From positions 1-26,950 of IMG/VR virus record IMGVR_UViG_3300036770_000329: a stretch of 26,950 nt of DNA; one strand, given 5' to 3'. Position 1 is the stretch's first letter. Every line of letters begins with the position of its first letter. Below are positions 5,779 to 13,809 of this stretch, piece by piece. This DNA is from a virus. Made by a program: the position numbers and the translations under genes. Under the pieces are notes generated by a model. It was not told where the DNA came from and did not search any database. It worked only from the letters and a program-made list of their open reading frames with translations.

Positions 5779-7271
5779 CAGCGCCGTATTCTAGTACCTG
5801 CTGCTGCGAGCGTTATTCCTGCTGTTACGGCGATAAGTGTGCGTCTGGTGCCGACTGGGATGTTGGATCCGAGGGGCACATAGTCGTCTAAGCCTTCACC
5901 AAAAATGTCAATGGTGTCCTCAAACGCTTCACGTACTTCGGCTGGTGCATCCTGTACCGCTTCGATCAGGGCTGCGACCTGAGTGTTATCTAATTCGCTA
6001 ACATTCAACGCCTCGAAGATGGCTTCAGCCTGCTCTGCGCTTGCTACTGCAAGCACCTGCGGGTTGGTGGCAAGCTGGGCGGCTTGCGCAGGGGTCGGTT
6101 CGGAGGACGCATCCAGAGCCTCTAGGAGCGTTTCAGGGGTATCAATAGTGCTGACAGGGGGTTCGCTCTCGTCTACGGGGCTTACAGGAGGCTCTGCGTC
6201 GATTGTGGGGGCATCCTCAACAGGTATGTCTACGGCTGGTTCCTGCGGATCCTCCACCACATCGTCCTCGAACGGGGGTAGCGTGTCCACCGATGTTTGG
6301 GTTTCTGGAACTTCTGGGTCTGTTACTGGCGGTTGTGGTGCTTCCGTTGTTGATACTGGGGGCACAGTCGTGGAAGGTTCAGTCGTGGCTGATGGCGGTG
6401 GAGATTCCTCTTGTGGTGTGGTTGACGTGGCTGGTGGCGACGTACTCGTAGATGAACTGGTTGTTGTTTCCGGTTCAGTTGTTACTGTGGTGGATGGTTC
6501 AGCGACGGTTGAAGGAGGAGTAGATGTTGACGGTGCTGTGGTGGACGTTGATGTTCCTGTGGGGGGCGACTGCGTTTGTTCTTCTGCTGGTGGCAGGGTT
6601 GTTGTGGCTGGCGGTGTGGGCTGAGTTGAAGAACTACTAGTCGTCGGTTCCTCGGTCGTTGAGGTTTCCTGAAGCGTCGTGGTAGTAGGCGGGTCCGTGA
6701 CAGGGACAGTCTCTGGTGGGACAGTAGAAGTAGAGGTCGTCGTCACAGGGGTGGATGTTGTTGTAAATGCCCATTCTGGAACGATCTCCCAATATGCGTC
6801 GTCAATCTTCCAAGCGAGCATATAACAAGTACCGCCACCAGCCTCAAAGAACCAGCCATCCAACGGATACAAACCAGGCATAACGGAAAGCGTTATGGTG
6901 CTCGACCAAGAGCAACCCTTCAAATCCCAAGTACCGACCTCCTGCCCAGCGATACTGACCGTGCCACCATCGTCAGCTGCCACCATGAACTCAATCGTTT
7001 CGTGCTCAGGCAGATTGATGAACCCTGTGTAGTGGACCATGAAGAAATCCCAGCCGCACTCTTGGAATGGTTCACCGTTGAAGTTACGGTTGATGTTGTT
7101 CTCTACCTCGGACCCGCAGATGGGGTATAGATCATCTGAGCGCTCTGGTGGGATTTGGTCGATGGTGTAGCCGACTGCGTTCAACCCTGGTTGGGGTTCA
7201 GCGTTTACTTGTTGTGGGAGTAGGGCGAGAAATGCGACGGGTGCGAAGATCAGCCAGCGTGTGTTACGCAC
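5778..7271 (-). CDS. Secreted PA14-like protein with Ser/Thr/Pro stalk and C-terminal membrane anchor
   Basis: A 497-residue protein starting at GTG. Residues 1-24 form a Sec signal peptide (basic start, LIFAPVAFLALLP core, likely cut after VNA). Residues 25-168 look like a PA14/GLEYA-type beta-sandwich: FFMVHYTGFINLPEHETIEF, then AADDGGTVSIAG with the typical Asp-Asp-Gly-Gly loop. Its four cysteines (C52, C72, C120, C149) could form two disulfides. Residues about 170-335 are an extreme Thr/Ser/Pro region, mucin-like and a likely O-glycosylation target. An acidic Pro/Val linker, a helical region (about 385-460) and a hydrophobic segment (LIAVTAGITLAAAG) ending in RIRR follow. That end would anchor the protein in the host membrane. 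PA14 domains usually bind carbohydrate. It sits between tail-fibre and lysis genes. A role in host surface modification, superinfection control or virion attachment is possible; none is shown. Confidence 0.85.
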   Translation of the reverse strand: MRNTRWLIFAPVAFLALLPQQVNAEPQPGLNAVGYTIDQIPPERSDDLYPICGSEVENNINRNFNGEPFQECGWDFFMVHYTGFINLPEHETIEFMVAADDGGTVSIAGQEVGTWDLKGCSWSSTITLSVMPGLYPLDGWFFEAGGGTCYMLAWKIDDAYWEIVPEWAFTTTSTPVTTTSTSTVPPETVPVTDPPTTTTLQETSTTEEPTTSSSSTQPTPPATTTLPPAEEQTQSPPTGTSTSTTAPSTSTPPSTVAEPSTTVTTEPETTTSSSTSTSPPATSTTPQEESPPPSATTEPSTTVPPVSTTEAPQPPVTDPEVPETQTSVDTLPPFEDDVVEDPQEPAVDIPVEDAPTIDAEPPVSPVDESEPPVSTIDTPETLLEALDASSEPTPAQAAQLATNPQVLAVASAEQAEAIFEALNVSELDNTQVAALIEAVQDAPAEVREAFEDTIDIFGEGLDDYVPLGSNIPVGTRRTLIAVTAGITLAAAGTRIRR

Positions 7272-7276
7272 ATCAC

Positions 7277-7459
7277 TTACGCTTCAGGCGACCATTCCTC
7301 AGCCGTGTTCCCCTCAGCAACCCAAGCAAGATAAGCCTGACGCTCTGGCCCTGTGTTTGATTCGACATCGGGGAACGATTGCACGCCACCATCAGGCAGA
7401 CGCTTCAGGATGTGGCGTGTCGTTTGCCCCTTAGACCCAATTTCTATGTAGTAATACAT
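7277..7459 (-). CDS. Small protein following the tail fibre
   Basis: A 60-residue protein whose ATG overlaps the tail fibre stop (ATGA). It starts MYYYIEIGSKGQTTRHILKR, probably beta-strand rich, and ends RQAYLAWVAEGNTAEEW, a motif seen in many small proteins encoded just after phage tail fibres (from general knowledge). These are suspected to act with the fibre, for example as a cap or assembly helper, but the function is unproven. No membrane or catalytic features. Confidence 0.75.
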   Translation of the reverse strand: MYYYIEIGSKGQTTRHILKRLPDGGVQSFPDVESNTGPERQAYLAWVAEGNTAEEWSPEA

Positions 7460-9084
7460 CAGAACTCCGCCGAATAAGCAACATAGGCATTTACACTGTT
7501 CAATGCTCGTAGAACCAGAAGCGCACCAGATGTTGCACCAGTTGTGTTTGCGTCAAGATTCAAGACAGTATCCGACATTCCATTCGCAGAGAATGCCAAA
7601 GAACCTACAGCACCACCAGAACTCAATTCAATATTCGCATAGGAAACAGATGATGGTACACTCCGCATTCTTGTCGGAAGCGGAATAGAAAAGTTCACAA
7701 CCGTCGTAGAAGCAGCAACCCCATAACTGCTCAATGTTGCATAATTGCCGCTTCCAGAACCAACCTTGAGATAATACCGCTGACATTTAGCAATCGTCAC
7801 CCCGTAGTCCTCAAACTCGAATGGGGTTGCTACCGCACCAGCCTCCAACTGCACACCCGTCACCTGCCAATAATTGTTTGTGGCAGCAGCGAGATTGGTT
7901 TGACCAGGTGCCTCATTCGCCGCCGTATAAGTACCCCAAGCCTGTGTCGTTCCAGAAGTGAAATTAGAACCCCCACCAATCCAAAACGAAACCCACAAAG
8001 ACGCATTAGCATCATTGTCAAAGGCTCCAGTTGTATCTCCAGTAAACGTAATAGTTTTCTTCTCCCAAGTAGCGGAAGCAGAAACCGTATATTGTGCGCT
8101 AGCCATACGATTTGAATTATCTTGGTCAAGAAGTCGGACAACAAAAGTTCCAGTTACATTTGATTTTACCCAAAACGAAACTGTCATTGATTTTGCAGAA
8201 GAAGTCCCTTTTGCAAATTGTTGAACATTTTGACCTTCAAGTCTTTGACTGATATAGAAAAAATCAGTCGATGCTGGTGAGGCATCAGCGGTCGTGCAGA
8301 GCATCTTCAATGATTTACGAAAACCAGAACCAGTAGGCGCATCATTTTCAACTGATTGAGTCCAGGTCCCTAACCCACTAGCGTCACATAGCCATCTGTC
8401 TGCCGTGTTATATCCATTGCCGGTAATTCCTGCTACAGATGTTCCTCGTTGCGCCACCTGCATCGCACCATTGATAATCACATTACGATTAGACAACGGA
8501 TCAACCCAAGCAACACCGTTCGTCTGCCCCGAATCAGCCACCAACACCTGACCATTCGACCCCACACCCTGACGAGCCAACGTGTCAGCAGCCGTCCCCA
8601 CCAACAAATCACCCTTCGTCGTCACCAAATCCGTCTCAGGAGACAACGCCCACTTCACACCATTCGTCGCAGCCGAATCAGCAGTCAACTGATAATTATT
8701 CGTACCGACAGCCAAACGATTCAACGCCGACCCATCAGTGACCAGCAGGTCACCCTTCGTGGTCAGCTTCGAGACAAGCTCATTCGCCTCATCCGCATCA
8801 TTCGCGGTGAACACCGGATAGATAGTCGCGCCAGATGAGTGCGCTGAAGCAGTCGTATCATCCTGCGCACGAGTCAACGTGAGCGTCGTACCAGAAATTG
8901 TTGCCGAACACTTCTCCTCAGCCGAAGTACCTGGATCAATCACCACATAAAACGGCACACCAGCCGACGAAGGCCAACCCGTGTTCGAGGCGATAGTGAC
9001 CGAAGTATCCGAAACATTCAACGAGTTCGTGGTGGTAGTTGCTACCGCCGCACCCTTGTATTGTCGTCTAGTAAAAGCAGCCAT
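7459..9084 (-). CDS. Tail fibre / receptor-binding protein
   Basis: A 541-residue protein. Residues 20-105 form a beta-rich N-terminal module. Two repeats follow at about 108-147 and 155-194, each starting TTKGDLLV and ending in NGVKWA or NGVAWV, as in many trimeric phage fibres. Residues 200-214 (NVIINGAMQVAQRGT) match a motif common at the junction to the distal domain. The rest is a beta-sandwich that looks carbohydrate-binding (FWVKSN, YWQVTGVQLEAGAVATPFEFEDYG), followed by CQRYYLK and a C-terminal beta domain. It probably binds the host surface. The central DNA (8101-8220) is about 36% GC by hand count, while 8521-8580 is about 62%, suggesting that the distal domain has a different origin. 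AGGA lies 10 bases before the ATG. Confidence 0.88.
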   Translation of the reverse strand: MAAFTRRQYKGAAVATTTTNSLNVSDTSVTIASNTGWPSSAGVPFYVVIDPGTSAEEKCSATISGTTLTLTRAQDDTTASAHSSGATIYPVFTANDADEANELVSKLTTKGDLLVTDGSALNRLAVGTNNYQLTADSAATNGVKWALSPETDLVTTKGDLLVGTAADTLARQGVGSNGQVLVADSGQTNGVAWVDPLSNRNVIINGAMQVAQRGTSVAGITGNGYNTADRWLCDASGLGTWTQSVENDAPTGSGFRKSLKMLCTTADASPASTDFFYISQRLEGQNVQQFAKGTSSAKSMTVSFWVKSNVTGTFVVRLLDQDNSNRMASAQYTVSASATWEKKTITFTGDTTGAFDNDANASLWVSFWIGGGSNFTSGTTQAWGTYTAANEAPGQTNLAAATNNYWQVTGVQLEAGAVATPFEFEDYGVTIAKCQRYYLKVGSGSGNYATLSSYGVAASTTVVNFSIPLPTRMRSVPSSVSYANIELSSGGAVGSLAFSANGMSDTVLNLDANTTGATSGALLVLRALNSVNAYVAYSAEF

Positions 9085-9092
9085 TTGGGGTC

Positions 9093-10952
9093 CTATCGTA
9101 CACTACGCATGATGACGGTACAGGTGCCGTTCCAATCCCACTCGTTGTGGCTACGGGCATCCTGAATCGGTCGCCAACGCACATCCTCCACCACCACAGA
9201 ATACGAGTCCGTGTTTTCCTGATATGTCACAACACGCGGATTCTCCACCAAATCCCGCAACACAGCCAACTCATAATCCACATCCACATACAACTCCCGA
9301 CCGTTCTTGTCACGCACCATATGATGCAAAAGGACAGGCACCGAGAAAATTTGGGAACGCAACGGAGCCGCATACGCTCGACCCAACCAGCGTGTCACCA
9401 CCGGACCAACCGTGGCATCAGACGCAGAACGCGACGAAGTAAGCCGAGCCTCAGCCTCAAACACCTTCGTTTCAAACCCATCAAACGTGGACTCCAACGA
9501 ACCCGCAGTTGTTTGGGTACCAACAGATTGGAACGATCCGCTATCTGAAGCAACTGAAATACCCACAGTCCCGTTCAACGGCTGGGTGCGCAAATCCCAC
9601 TTCGGAACAAACTTCGCATCAGGAACACCCCACCTGTAAATACCTGTCTCTAAAGTGCCTGACGCAACCTTGTCCGTTGGATGCACCCTGTACGCACCCA
9701 ACCCAGCGACCGTGAACACAGGCTCGTTATCAAACTCGTGAATATCAACAATCGTGCCCTGCCCTGTCGCCATCAGATCCGAAGCGTAAGCAGGCTGGTT
9801 CGTGCTCACCTGCGTCGAGACATCCATGCGCCCGATACCCGTCGAGGTGGAGTCATAGTTCGTCCAACCGAAATACACGAACTTGCCGATACCAGCAAAC
9901 GAATTCACTGTCGTGCCAGTCTCAATCAACGGTCCAATAACCAAGTTGCCGTTGTCATCAGCCGAACAGAAACGGAACCCTGTGGTTAGCCCGATGATGA
10001 TGTAACCGAGATATGCCTCCATACCAGACACAATCTCACCCTGTGGTAGTTCTCCAGCCACCGTGGGAATATCGAGTGCGGTTCCGTCAGCTTTGATCGT
10101 GGTCTTATAGATCAGGCTCTTGTTACCTGCATAACCAGCGCAATAAATATGGTTCTGTCCACCAGCAAAACCAACCCAGTTGAAATTGCTATTCGGATGC
10201 GTATATAACGCTGACGGATTGTTCGCTGAAGAACCTGGGCTAGTGGTGATGTTCCAAATCTTGTGCTTATCGGTACCCTGCCCAGCGACCATCAAACGGC
10301 CACGCACATAACGCAAAGTGCCAGCCTCGATACCGGTGATATACGCAGACGCCGCAGAAGTGCCAGCGTTCGTCTGGTCAATATCCCCGTTGGCATACGA
10401 GAAGAACACGTTGTATCCGTCCGAGGTGAGCGAATAGATGTTTGACGCTGCCGTGCTTGTCACCGTGGTGAAAGTGGACCAGTCACTCGTGTACTTGACG
10501 TTCTGGCCATCCGAACCGTAGATGCGACCATCAGCCGTGGACATATACAGGTTCGTGTTTGATGTTGGATACGCCAGAGTCGTATCAGACAACAACGACA
10601 GTTCGCCACGATTCCAAACATCAATCCCCTTCGAGGAACGGAACCGATAGTTCTCCGCATCGGCTGTATCGGAATACGCCTGCCCAGCCCCGTAATGCCA
10701 AGACGATTGCGACCTACGCCACAAACCTTGTGGGTTGATAGCAGATTCACCAGGCTCCGTTGATTGGTCAACCGAGTCACGAACACGAGCATCAAACTGG
10801 CGACCAAAATCACCAGACTTCGTATCAATTAGATACGGGCGACCATTGATCGCAATAGGAAACGTGTACGGAACAAGCTCCGTTGCACCAGTACCCGTAT
10901 AGAACGCTGTGCCACCCCTGAACGGGAAAGTGAAATCGGTAAGAACAGCCAC
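9093..10952 (-). CDS. Large beta-rich tail protein (possible tail nozzle or hub)
   Basis: A 619-residue protein starting at GTG, two bases after the adaptor stop. It begins FTFPFRGGTAF and includes many evenly spaced beta motifs (YSLTSDGYNVFFSYANGD, GFAGGQNHIYCAGYAGN, IGKFVYFGWTNYDS, VDIHEFDNEPVFTVAGLG). These suggest a beta-propeller or similar repeat fold over residues about 120-430. The C-terminal third ends in a compact domain (VLRDLVENPRVVTYQEN, VVVEDVRWRPIQ) typical of tail structural proteins. Between an adaptor-like gene and a tail fibre, the position matches the nozzle (gp12-type) of short-tailed phages. That is inference from gene order; the sequence does not obviously match T7 gp12. 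Confidence 0.8.
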   Translation of the reverse strand: MAVLTDFTFPFRGGTAFYTGTGATELVPYTFPIAINGRPYLIDTKSGDFGRQFDARVRDSVDQSTEPGESAINPQGLWRRSQSSWHYGAGQAYSDTADAENYRFRSSKGIDVWNRGELSLLSDTTLAYPTSNTNLYMSTADGRIYGSDGQNVKYTSDWSTFTTVTSTAASNIYSLTSDGYNVFFSYANGDIDQTNAGTSAASAYITGIEAGTLRYVRGRLMVAGQGTDKHKIWNITTSPGSSANNPSALYTHPNSNFNWVGFAGGQNHIYCAGYAGNKSLIYKTTIKADGTALDIPTVAGELPQGEIVSGMEAYLGYIIIGLTTGFRFCSADDNGNLVIGPLIETGTTVNSFAGIGKFVYFGWTNYDSTSTGIGRMDVSTQVSTNQPAYASDLMATGQGTIVDIHEFDNEPVFTVAGLGAYRVHPTDKVASGTLETGIYRWGVPDAKFVPKWDLRTQPLNGTVGISVASDSGSFQSVGTQTTAGSLESTFDGFETKVFEAEARLTSSRSASDATVGPVVTRWLGRAYAAPLRSQIFSVPVLLHHMVRDKNGRELYVDVDYELAVLRDLVENPRVVTYQENTDSYSVVVEDVRWRPIQDARSHNEWDWNGTCTVIMRSVR

Positions 10953-10954
10953 GG

Positions 10955-11839
10955 CTACTGCCTAATGACTAGCGGATACTGCCTCGCCAAACGTGCCGCC
11001 TCAGCGACAATCCGATCCCTACGCAAACGCAAAATGTTACTGAACGAGTCACGCATCGCACCAGGCGGAACCTCATCAGATCGACGAGTATCACCCTGCG
11101 ACTCAATAAAGTTACGCTTCACTTCACGCATTGACAACATACGAGACATCACACCCATCTCCAAAATGTCTTCCATGTTGATTGGCACATACGAGACGGT
11201 TTGGATGTTGTCGGTCAACGCCGAAACCCGTGTATACGGTGCCTTGTAACGGATACGCAAAGTGCCAGCCATCGTCCCCTCATCAAACGTGAGCGCGAAC
11301 CCCGACGCAAAATCGGTGGTCGGCATATCCCGTGACAGACGCACACGGCGAATCACCGGATGATCGTCCGAGAGGTAACGCAATCGCACATCAATCAGAT
11401 CGATAATCGAGGTGGCACCCGTGATGTTGATTTGGCGATCCGACCCGTTATACGACACATCGGTAGACACCACACGAAACAAACCGTTCGCGGGACTCGA
11501 CAAGTCATCAATGTCCTGATTCAACGCATCCAACATCTGTGCCTTCGGGAAACGAGGATTCAGCGTAACGACAGCACCCGACGAATGAGAAGTAGCAGTA
11601 GTACCAGCAAAACCGCGCTCAACCACCAGCGTCTTATTCCCAATAGTCGCATCCCACACATAGCACAACTCCGAATCAATCTCGAAGACCGCGCCAGTAC
11701 GCAACGCACCCAACTCATATGACATGACAAAAGACGTGTCATCAGAGTCAACCGATGTCGCTAACTTGTTCCGTTCCTCGATGGTGCCGGAAAGAAGTTG
11801 ACGGGCAACTCGGTCAAGGAGCGCACCAGCAGTAGACAC
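10955..11839 (-). CDS. Probable head-tail adaptor / tail structural protein
   Basis: A 294-residue protein starting at GTG (TAGTG overlap with the gene before). Residues 30-95 form a beta-rich module (TGAVFEIDSELCYVWDA, KTLVVERGFAGTTATSHSSGA). This resembles the N-terminal module of the tail fibre. A helical stretch (KAQMLDALNQDIDDL) follows, then a beta domain. The C-terminus is helical: a long helix ending RDRIVAEAARLARQYP, with SQGDTRRSDEVPPGA before it. This layout and position, just before the large tail protein, fit a gp11-like adaptor that joins the portal to the tail. The function is inferred from context. Confidence 0.75.
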   Translation of the reverse strand: MSTAGALLDRVARQLLSGTIEERNKLATSVDSDDTSFVMSYELGALRTGAVFEIDSELCYVWDATIGNKTLVVERGFAGTTATSHSSGAVVTLNPRFPKAQMLDALNQDIDDLSSPANGLFRVVSTDVSYNGSDRQINITGATSIIDLIDVRLRYLSDDHPVIRRVRLSRDMPTTDFASGFALTFDEGTMAGTLRIRYKAPYTRVSALTDNIQTVSYVPINMEDILEMGVMSRMLSMREVKRNFIESQGDTRRSDEVPPGAMRDSFSNILRLRRDRIVAEAARLARQYPLVIRQ

Positions 11840-11985
11840 TACTTCTTCTTCTTGCCCTTCATCGCAGCCTTATCAGCAGCAGTGACCTTCATCTTCAACT
11901 TCTTGCTAGACTTCTTGGCCTGCTTCTTAGCGGCAGCCATGCCAGCCTTCGTGTACGGGTATTCCTTGCCACCGACCATCGGCAT
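11839..11985 (-). CDS. Lysine-rich micro-protein (48 residues)
   Basis: It starts MPMVGGKEYPYTKAGMAAAK, followed by a string of Lys-rich repeats (KKQAKKSSKKLKMK) and ending MKGKKKK. An AAGGGAAAG ribosome site lies before the ATG and its TAG overlaps the adaptor GTG. About one third of residues are lysine. The opening VGGKEYPYTKAG resembles small basic proteins found in many tailed phage structural operons, with no known function. A nucleic-acid-binding or virion-packaged role is possible. Confidence 0.75.
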   Translation of the reverse strand: MPMVGGKEYPYTKAGMAAAKKQAKKSSKKLKMKVTAADKAAMKGKKKK

Positions 11986-11987
11986 AA

Positions 11988-12110
11988 TTACTTTCCCTTC
12001 TTCTTGGACTTCTTGGAACCGTATTCCATCATGCGTTCCTTCTTGCCCTCGGAACGCTCATGCTTCATCTTCGCCTTCTTGGACTTGTACTTCTCGCCCT
12101 TCATGGACAT
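11988..12110 (-). CDS. Lysine-rich micro-protein (40 residues)
   Basis: A 40-residue highly basic ORF (MSMKGEKYKSKKAKMKHERS at its start, ending SKKSKKKGK). It ends 2 bases before the next gene and starts 2 bases after the previous stop, with GGGAAAGTAACC upstream. It has no hydrophobic core and is likely disordered or a single helix. Codon use is almost wholly AAG for Lys, which suggests selected translation, not chance. Function unknown. Confidence 0.7.
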   Translation of the reverse strand: MSMKGEKYKSKKAKMKHERSEGKKERMMEYGSKKSKKKGK

Positions 12111-12112
12111 GG

Positions 12113-12298
12113 TTACTTTCCCTTCTTTGCTCGTTTGCGACCAGCGGCAGCCATCTTCGCCATCTTCTTAGCGCCGTACTTCTTACGCCCAACCGCAGCA
12201 GCGACAGCGGCAGGATCCTTCACCCCGCCTCTTGCGGCGATTGACTTTTCCAACTTTGCGAAACGACCACCACCACCGAGCTTCATCGACTTTTTCAT
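12113..12298 (-). CDS. Small basic phage protein (61 residues)
   Basis: A 61-residue protein with a recognisable layout: GGGGRFAKLEKSIAARGGVKDPAAVAAAVGRKKYG, then a basic helix (KKMAKMAAAGRKRAKKGK). Similar proteins, with the VKDPAALAAAIGRKKYG-like core, occur in structural regions of many phages (general knowledge); no function is established. A compact helical hairpin with a basic tail is likely. It belongs to the row of five small basic proteins here. Confidence 0.85.
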   Translation of the reverse strand: MKKSMKLGGGGRFAKLEKSIAARGGVKDPAAVAAAVGRKKYGAKKMAKMAAAGRKRAKKGK

Positions 12299-12318
12299 AG
12301 ACGCTCAGAATACCACTC

Positions 12319-12579
12319 TCAGCAATCCCACTTACGCAAAGCCAGCGCTTTGCGGGTCGGACGACCCTTCGAGTCTTTCATCGGCCCAGATACCCCACTC
12401 ATCCTTGCGCAAAACGACTTTCTCCGTGCAGCCGCCTTCGGTGAACGCTTTGCCTGCGCCGCAGACACAGGTGGCTTCAGATTCATCCCCTGCGCTCGCG
12501 CTGACGCTCGACCTTTCGCGTTCAACCCGCCCTTCGGATCCTTGCCCTCTTTGCGTTGCCATGCCGGTGTCTTAGCCAT
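12319..12579 (-). CDS. Conserved small phage protein (DUF6321-like)
   Basis: An 86-residue basic protein. The in-frame start at 12639 would add 20 residues and overlap the neighbour, so I use the ATG at 12579, which begins MAKTPAWQRKEGKDPKGGLN. The segment PAWQRKEGKDPKGGLNAKGR and the following Lys/Arg/Ser region with FCARMSGVSGPMKD are typical of a conserved short phage family of unknown function (DUF6321, named from memory). Its start lies 8 bases inside the end of the 50-residue gene. Possible roles are DNA or RNA binding, or a minor virion component. Confidence 0.85.
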   Translation of the reverse strand: MAKTPAWQRKEGKDPKGGLNAKGRASARAQGMNLKPPVSAAQAKRSPKAAARRKSFCARMSGVSGPMKDSKGRPTRKALALRKWDC

Positions 12580-12724
12580 TACGGGAAGCCCAAGCGTTAT
12601 CCACAAGGTTCGGGTATGGGCGACCAGCCTTCTTCGCACGAGCCTGAGCAGCCTTCTTCTGAGAAGCCGACAGCGGGGTGGACTTCTTCTTCGGGTTCTT
12701 CTTATCCCAGAACTGCTTCTTCAT
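12572..12724 (-). CDS. Lysine-rich micro-protein (50 residues)
   Basis: A 50-residue protein beginning MKKQFWDKKNPKKKSTPLSA and continuing SQKKAAQARAKKAGRPYPNL to VDNAWASRNG. The Ser-Gln-Lys-Lys-Ala helix followed by AGRPYPNLVDN is seen in small phage proteins of unknown role. The ATG overlaps the glycosyltransferase stop (ATGA), so translation is coupled. Confidence 0.8.
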   Translation of the reverse strand: MKKQFWDKKNPKKKSTPLSASQKKAAQARAKKAGRPYPNLVDNAWASRNG

Positions 12725-13809
12725 ACCAATGCTCCTGCTGCGTAAAGGATGTCTTGCACGTTTTCTTCAACCTCATACTGTACCCCAGGCTCAAAGCGTT
12801 GTGCTTTCCCGTTGATCTCGACCGTGGTTGCCCTCTTGACTTGTGCAGGGACCACAGGTTTTGGAGAAGTCCATTTCGCTGACGCTGGCAGTTTCTTGCC
12901 TTTCGGCACCACCTCAACCAACCGTTGCGCTGCTTTGTCCCACGAGAACTCGTCAGTCAACACGGCACGTTCACGGGCATCCACCCGCAACGCTGAACGA
13001 TTCTCATAATGGTGACGCATCAAACGCACCAAATCGTTCAGATCAGGCTCATCCCAGTTCCCGCCATGAGGTGACGGTTTCGGTGTGGATTTCACTATCG
13101 AACTGGCAAGATGCGCAAACTGTGCCTGACCAGACGAAGCGCTAACAATCGTTGGGACACCACACGCAATCGCCTGCAACGGGATCAACCCGAAACCCTC
13201 GCCACGGGCAGGAGCCACCCAACAATCAGCAGAGTTGAAGAACTCGACCTGCTCACTCATAGTCATCCAAGTCCGGTGGAAGATGATGCGCGGGTCACGA
13301 ATATCCTGTGGCACATCGGACGCATGGGGAGCCATCTTCAGATGCAGTTCGGCGTCAGGCAAATCCAGTTTCAGAAACGCCTTCACCACGGCATCAATAC
13401 CTTTGCGTTCCCACAGCGAACCGCCAGCCATAAACCTGAACACCTTGTTCTCTGCCCGTTGCTGCGGCATCCAAATCGTACGATCCACCCCCAACGGCAC
13501 ATAGTTCACATTCGGATGATGCTTACTGAAAGTCTCAACATTGTGCTTACAAGGGACAAGGATCTGGTCGTATTGGGCAAGCCAACGCACAAACCTGATC
13601 GGCACAACCGATGTTTCCCACATCGTGAAACAGACACGATGCTGCTTCTCATACCAACCCTTGCAAGAGAACGGCACACCCATATGAACCGACACGCTTG
13701 ACATCTCATCCAATGTCACCCCATCAGGCACATGGTTCAGAAACCCGTTGAGCATCGAGCCGTAACCGAACCTGCCATCGGTAAAGCCGTGCCAATGCTG
13801 CGTATTCAT
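12721..13809 (-). CDS. GT4-type glycosyltransferase with a small C-terminal extra domain
   Basis: A 362-residue GT-B-fold glycosyltransferase (group 1). The N-terminal half includes FGYGSMLNGF and TMWETSVVP. The donor half has FMAGGSLWERKGID (126-139), and PARGEGFGLIPLQAIACGVP (200-219) corresponds to the EX7E site. E204 is present but the second Glu is Gln212. Residues about 305-325 are a Pro/Lys linker. The last ~38 residues (TTVEINGKAQRFEPGVQYEV) form a small beta module of a kind found in short phage structural proteins, so the enzyme may be tethered to a virion protein (inference). It starts at ATG 13809, overlapping the GT2 stop (ATGA); a TTG at 13833 is less likely. Acceptor and sugar are unknown. 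Confidence 0.9.
   Translation of the reverse strand: MNTQHWHGFTDGRFGYGSMLNGFLNHVPDGVTLDEMSSVSVHMGVPFSCKGWYEKQHRVCFTMWETSVVPIRFVRWLAQYDQILVPCKHNVETFSKHHPNVNYVPLGVDRTIWMPQQRAENKVFRFMAGGSLWERKGIDAVVKAFLKLDLPDAELHLKMAPHASDVPQDIRDPRIIFHRTWMTMSEQVEFFNSADCWVAPARGEGFGLIPLQAIACGVPTIVSASSGQAQFAHLASSIVKSTPKPSPHGGNWDEPDLNDLVRLMRHHYENRSALRVDARERAVLTDEFSWDKAAQRLVEVVPKGKKLPASAKWTSPKPVVPAQVKRATTVEINGKAQRFEPGVQYEVEENVQDILYAAGALV

Noticed and set aside
6203-6451. Plus-strand 82-residue ORF with a hydrophobic stretch that looks like a membrane helix
   Set aside because: It is antisense to the same low-complexity region. The hydrophobicity comes from reading acidic and Thr/Pro codons backwards.
5983-6624. Long plus-strand ORF (213 residues, Ser/Val/Gly-rich) opposite the PA14 gene
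   Set aside because: It is the reverse complement of Thr/Ser/Pro codons (ACx, TCx, CCx), which rarely give stops on the other strand. It has no ribosome site, and all other genes run on the minus strand.
7459-9084. Diversity-generating retroelement target in the tail fibre
   Set aside because: No reverse transcriptase gene, template repeat or adenine-biased variable repeat is visible in the window.
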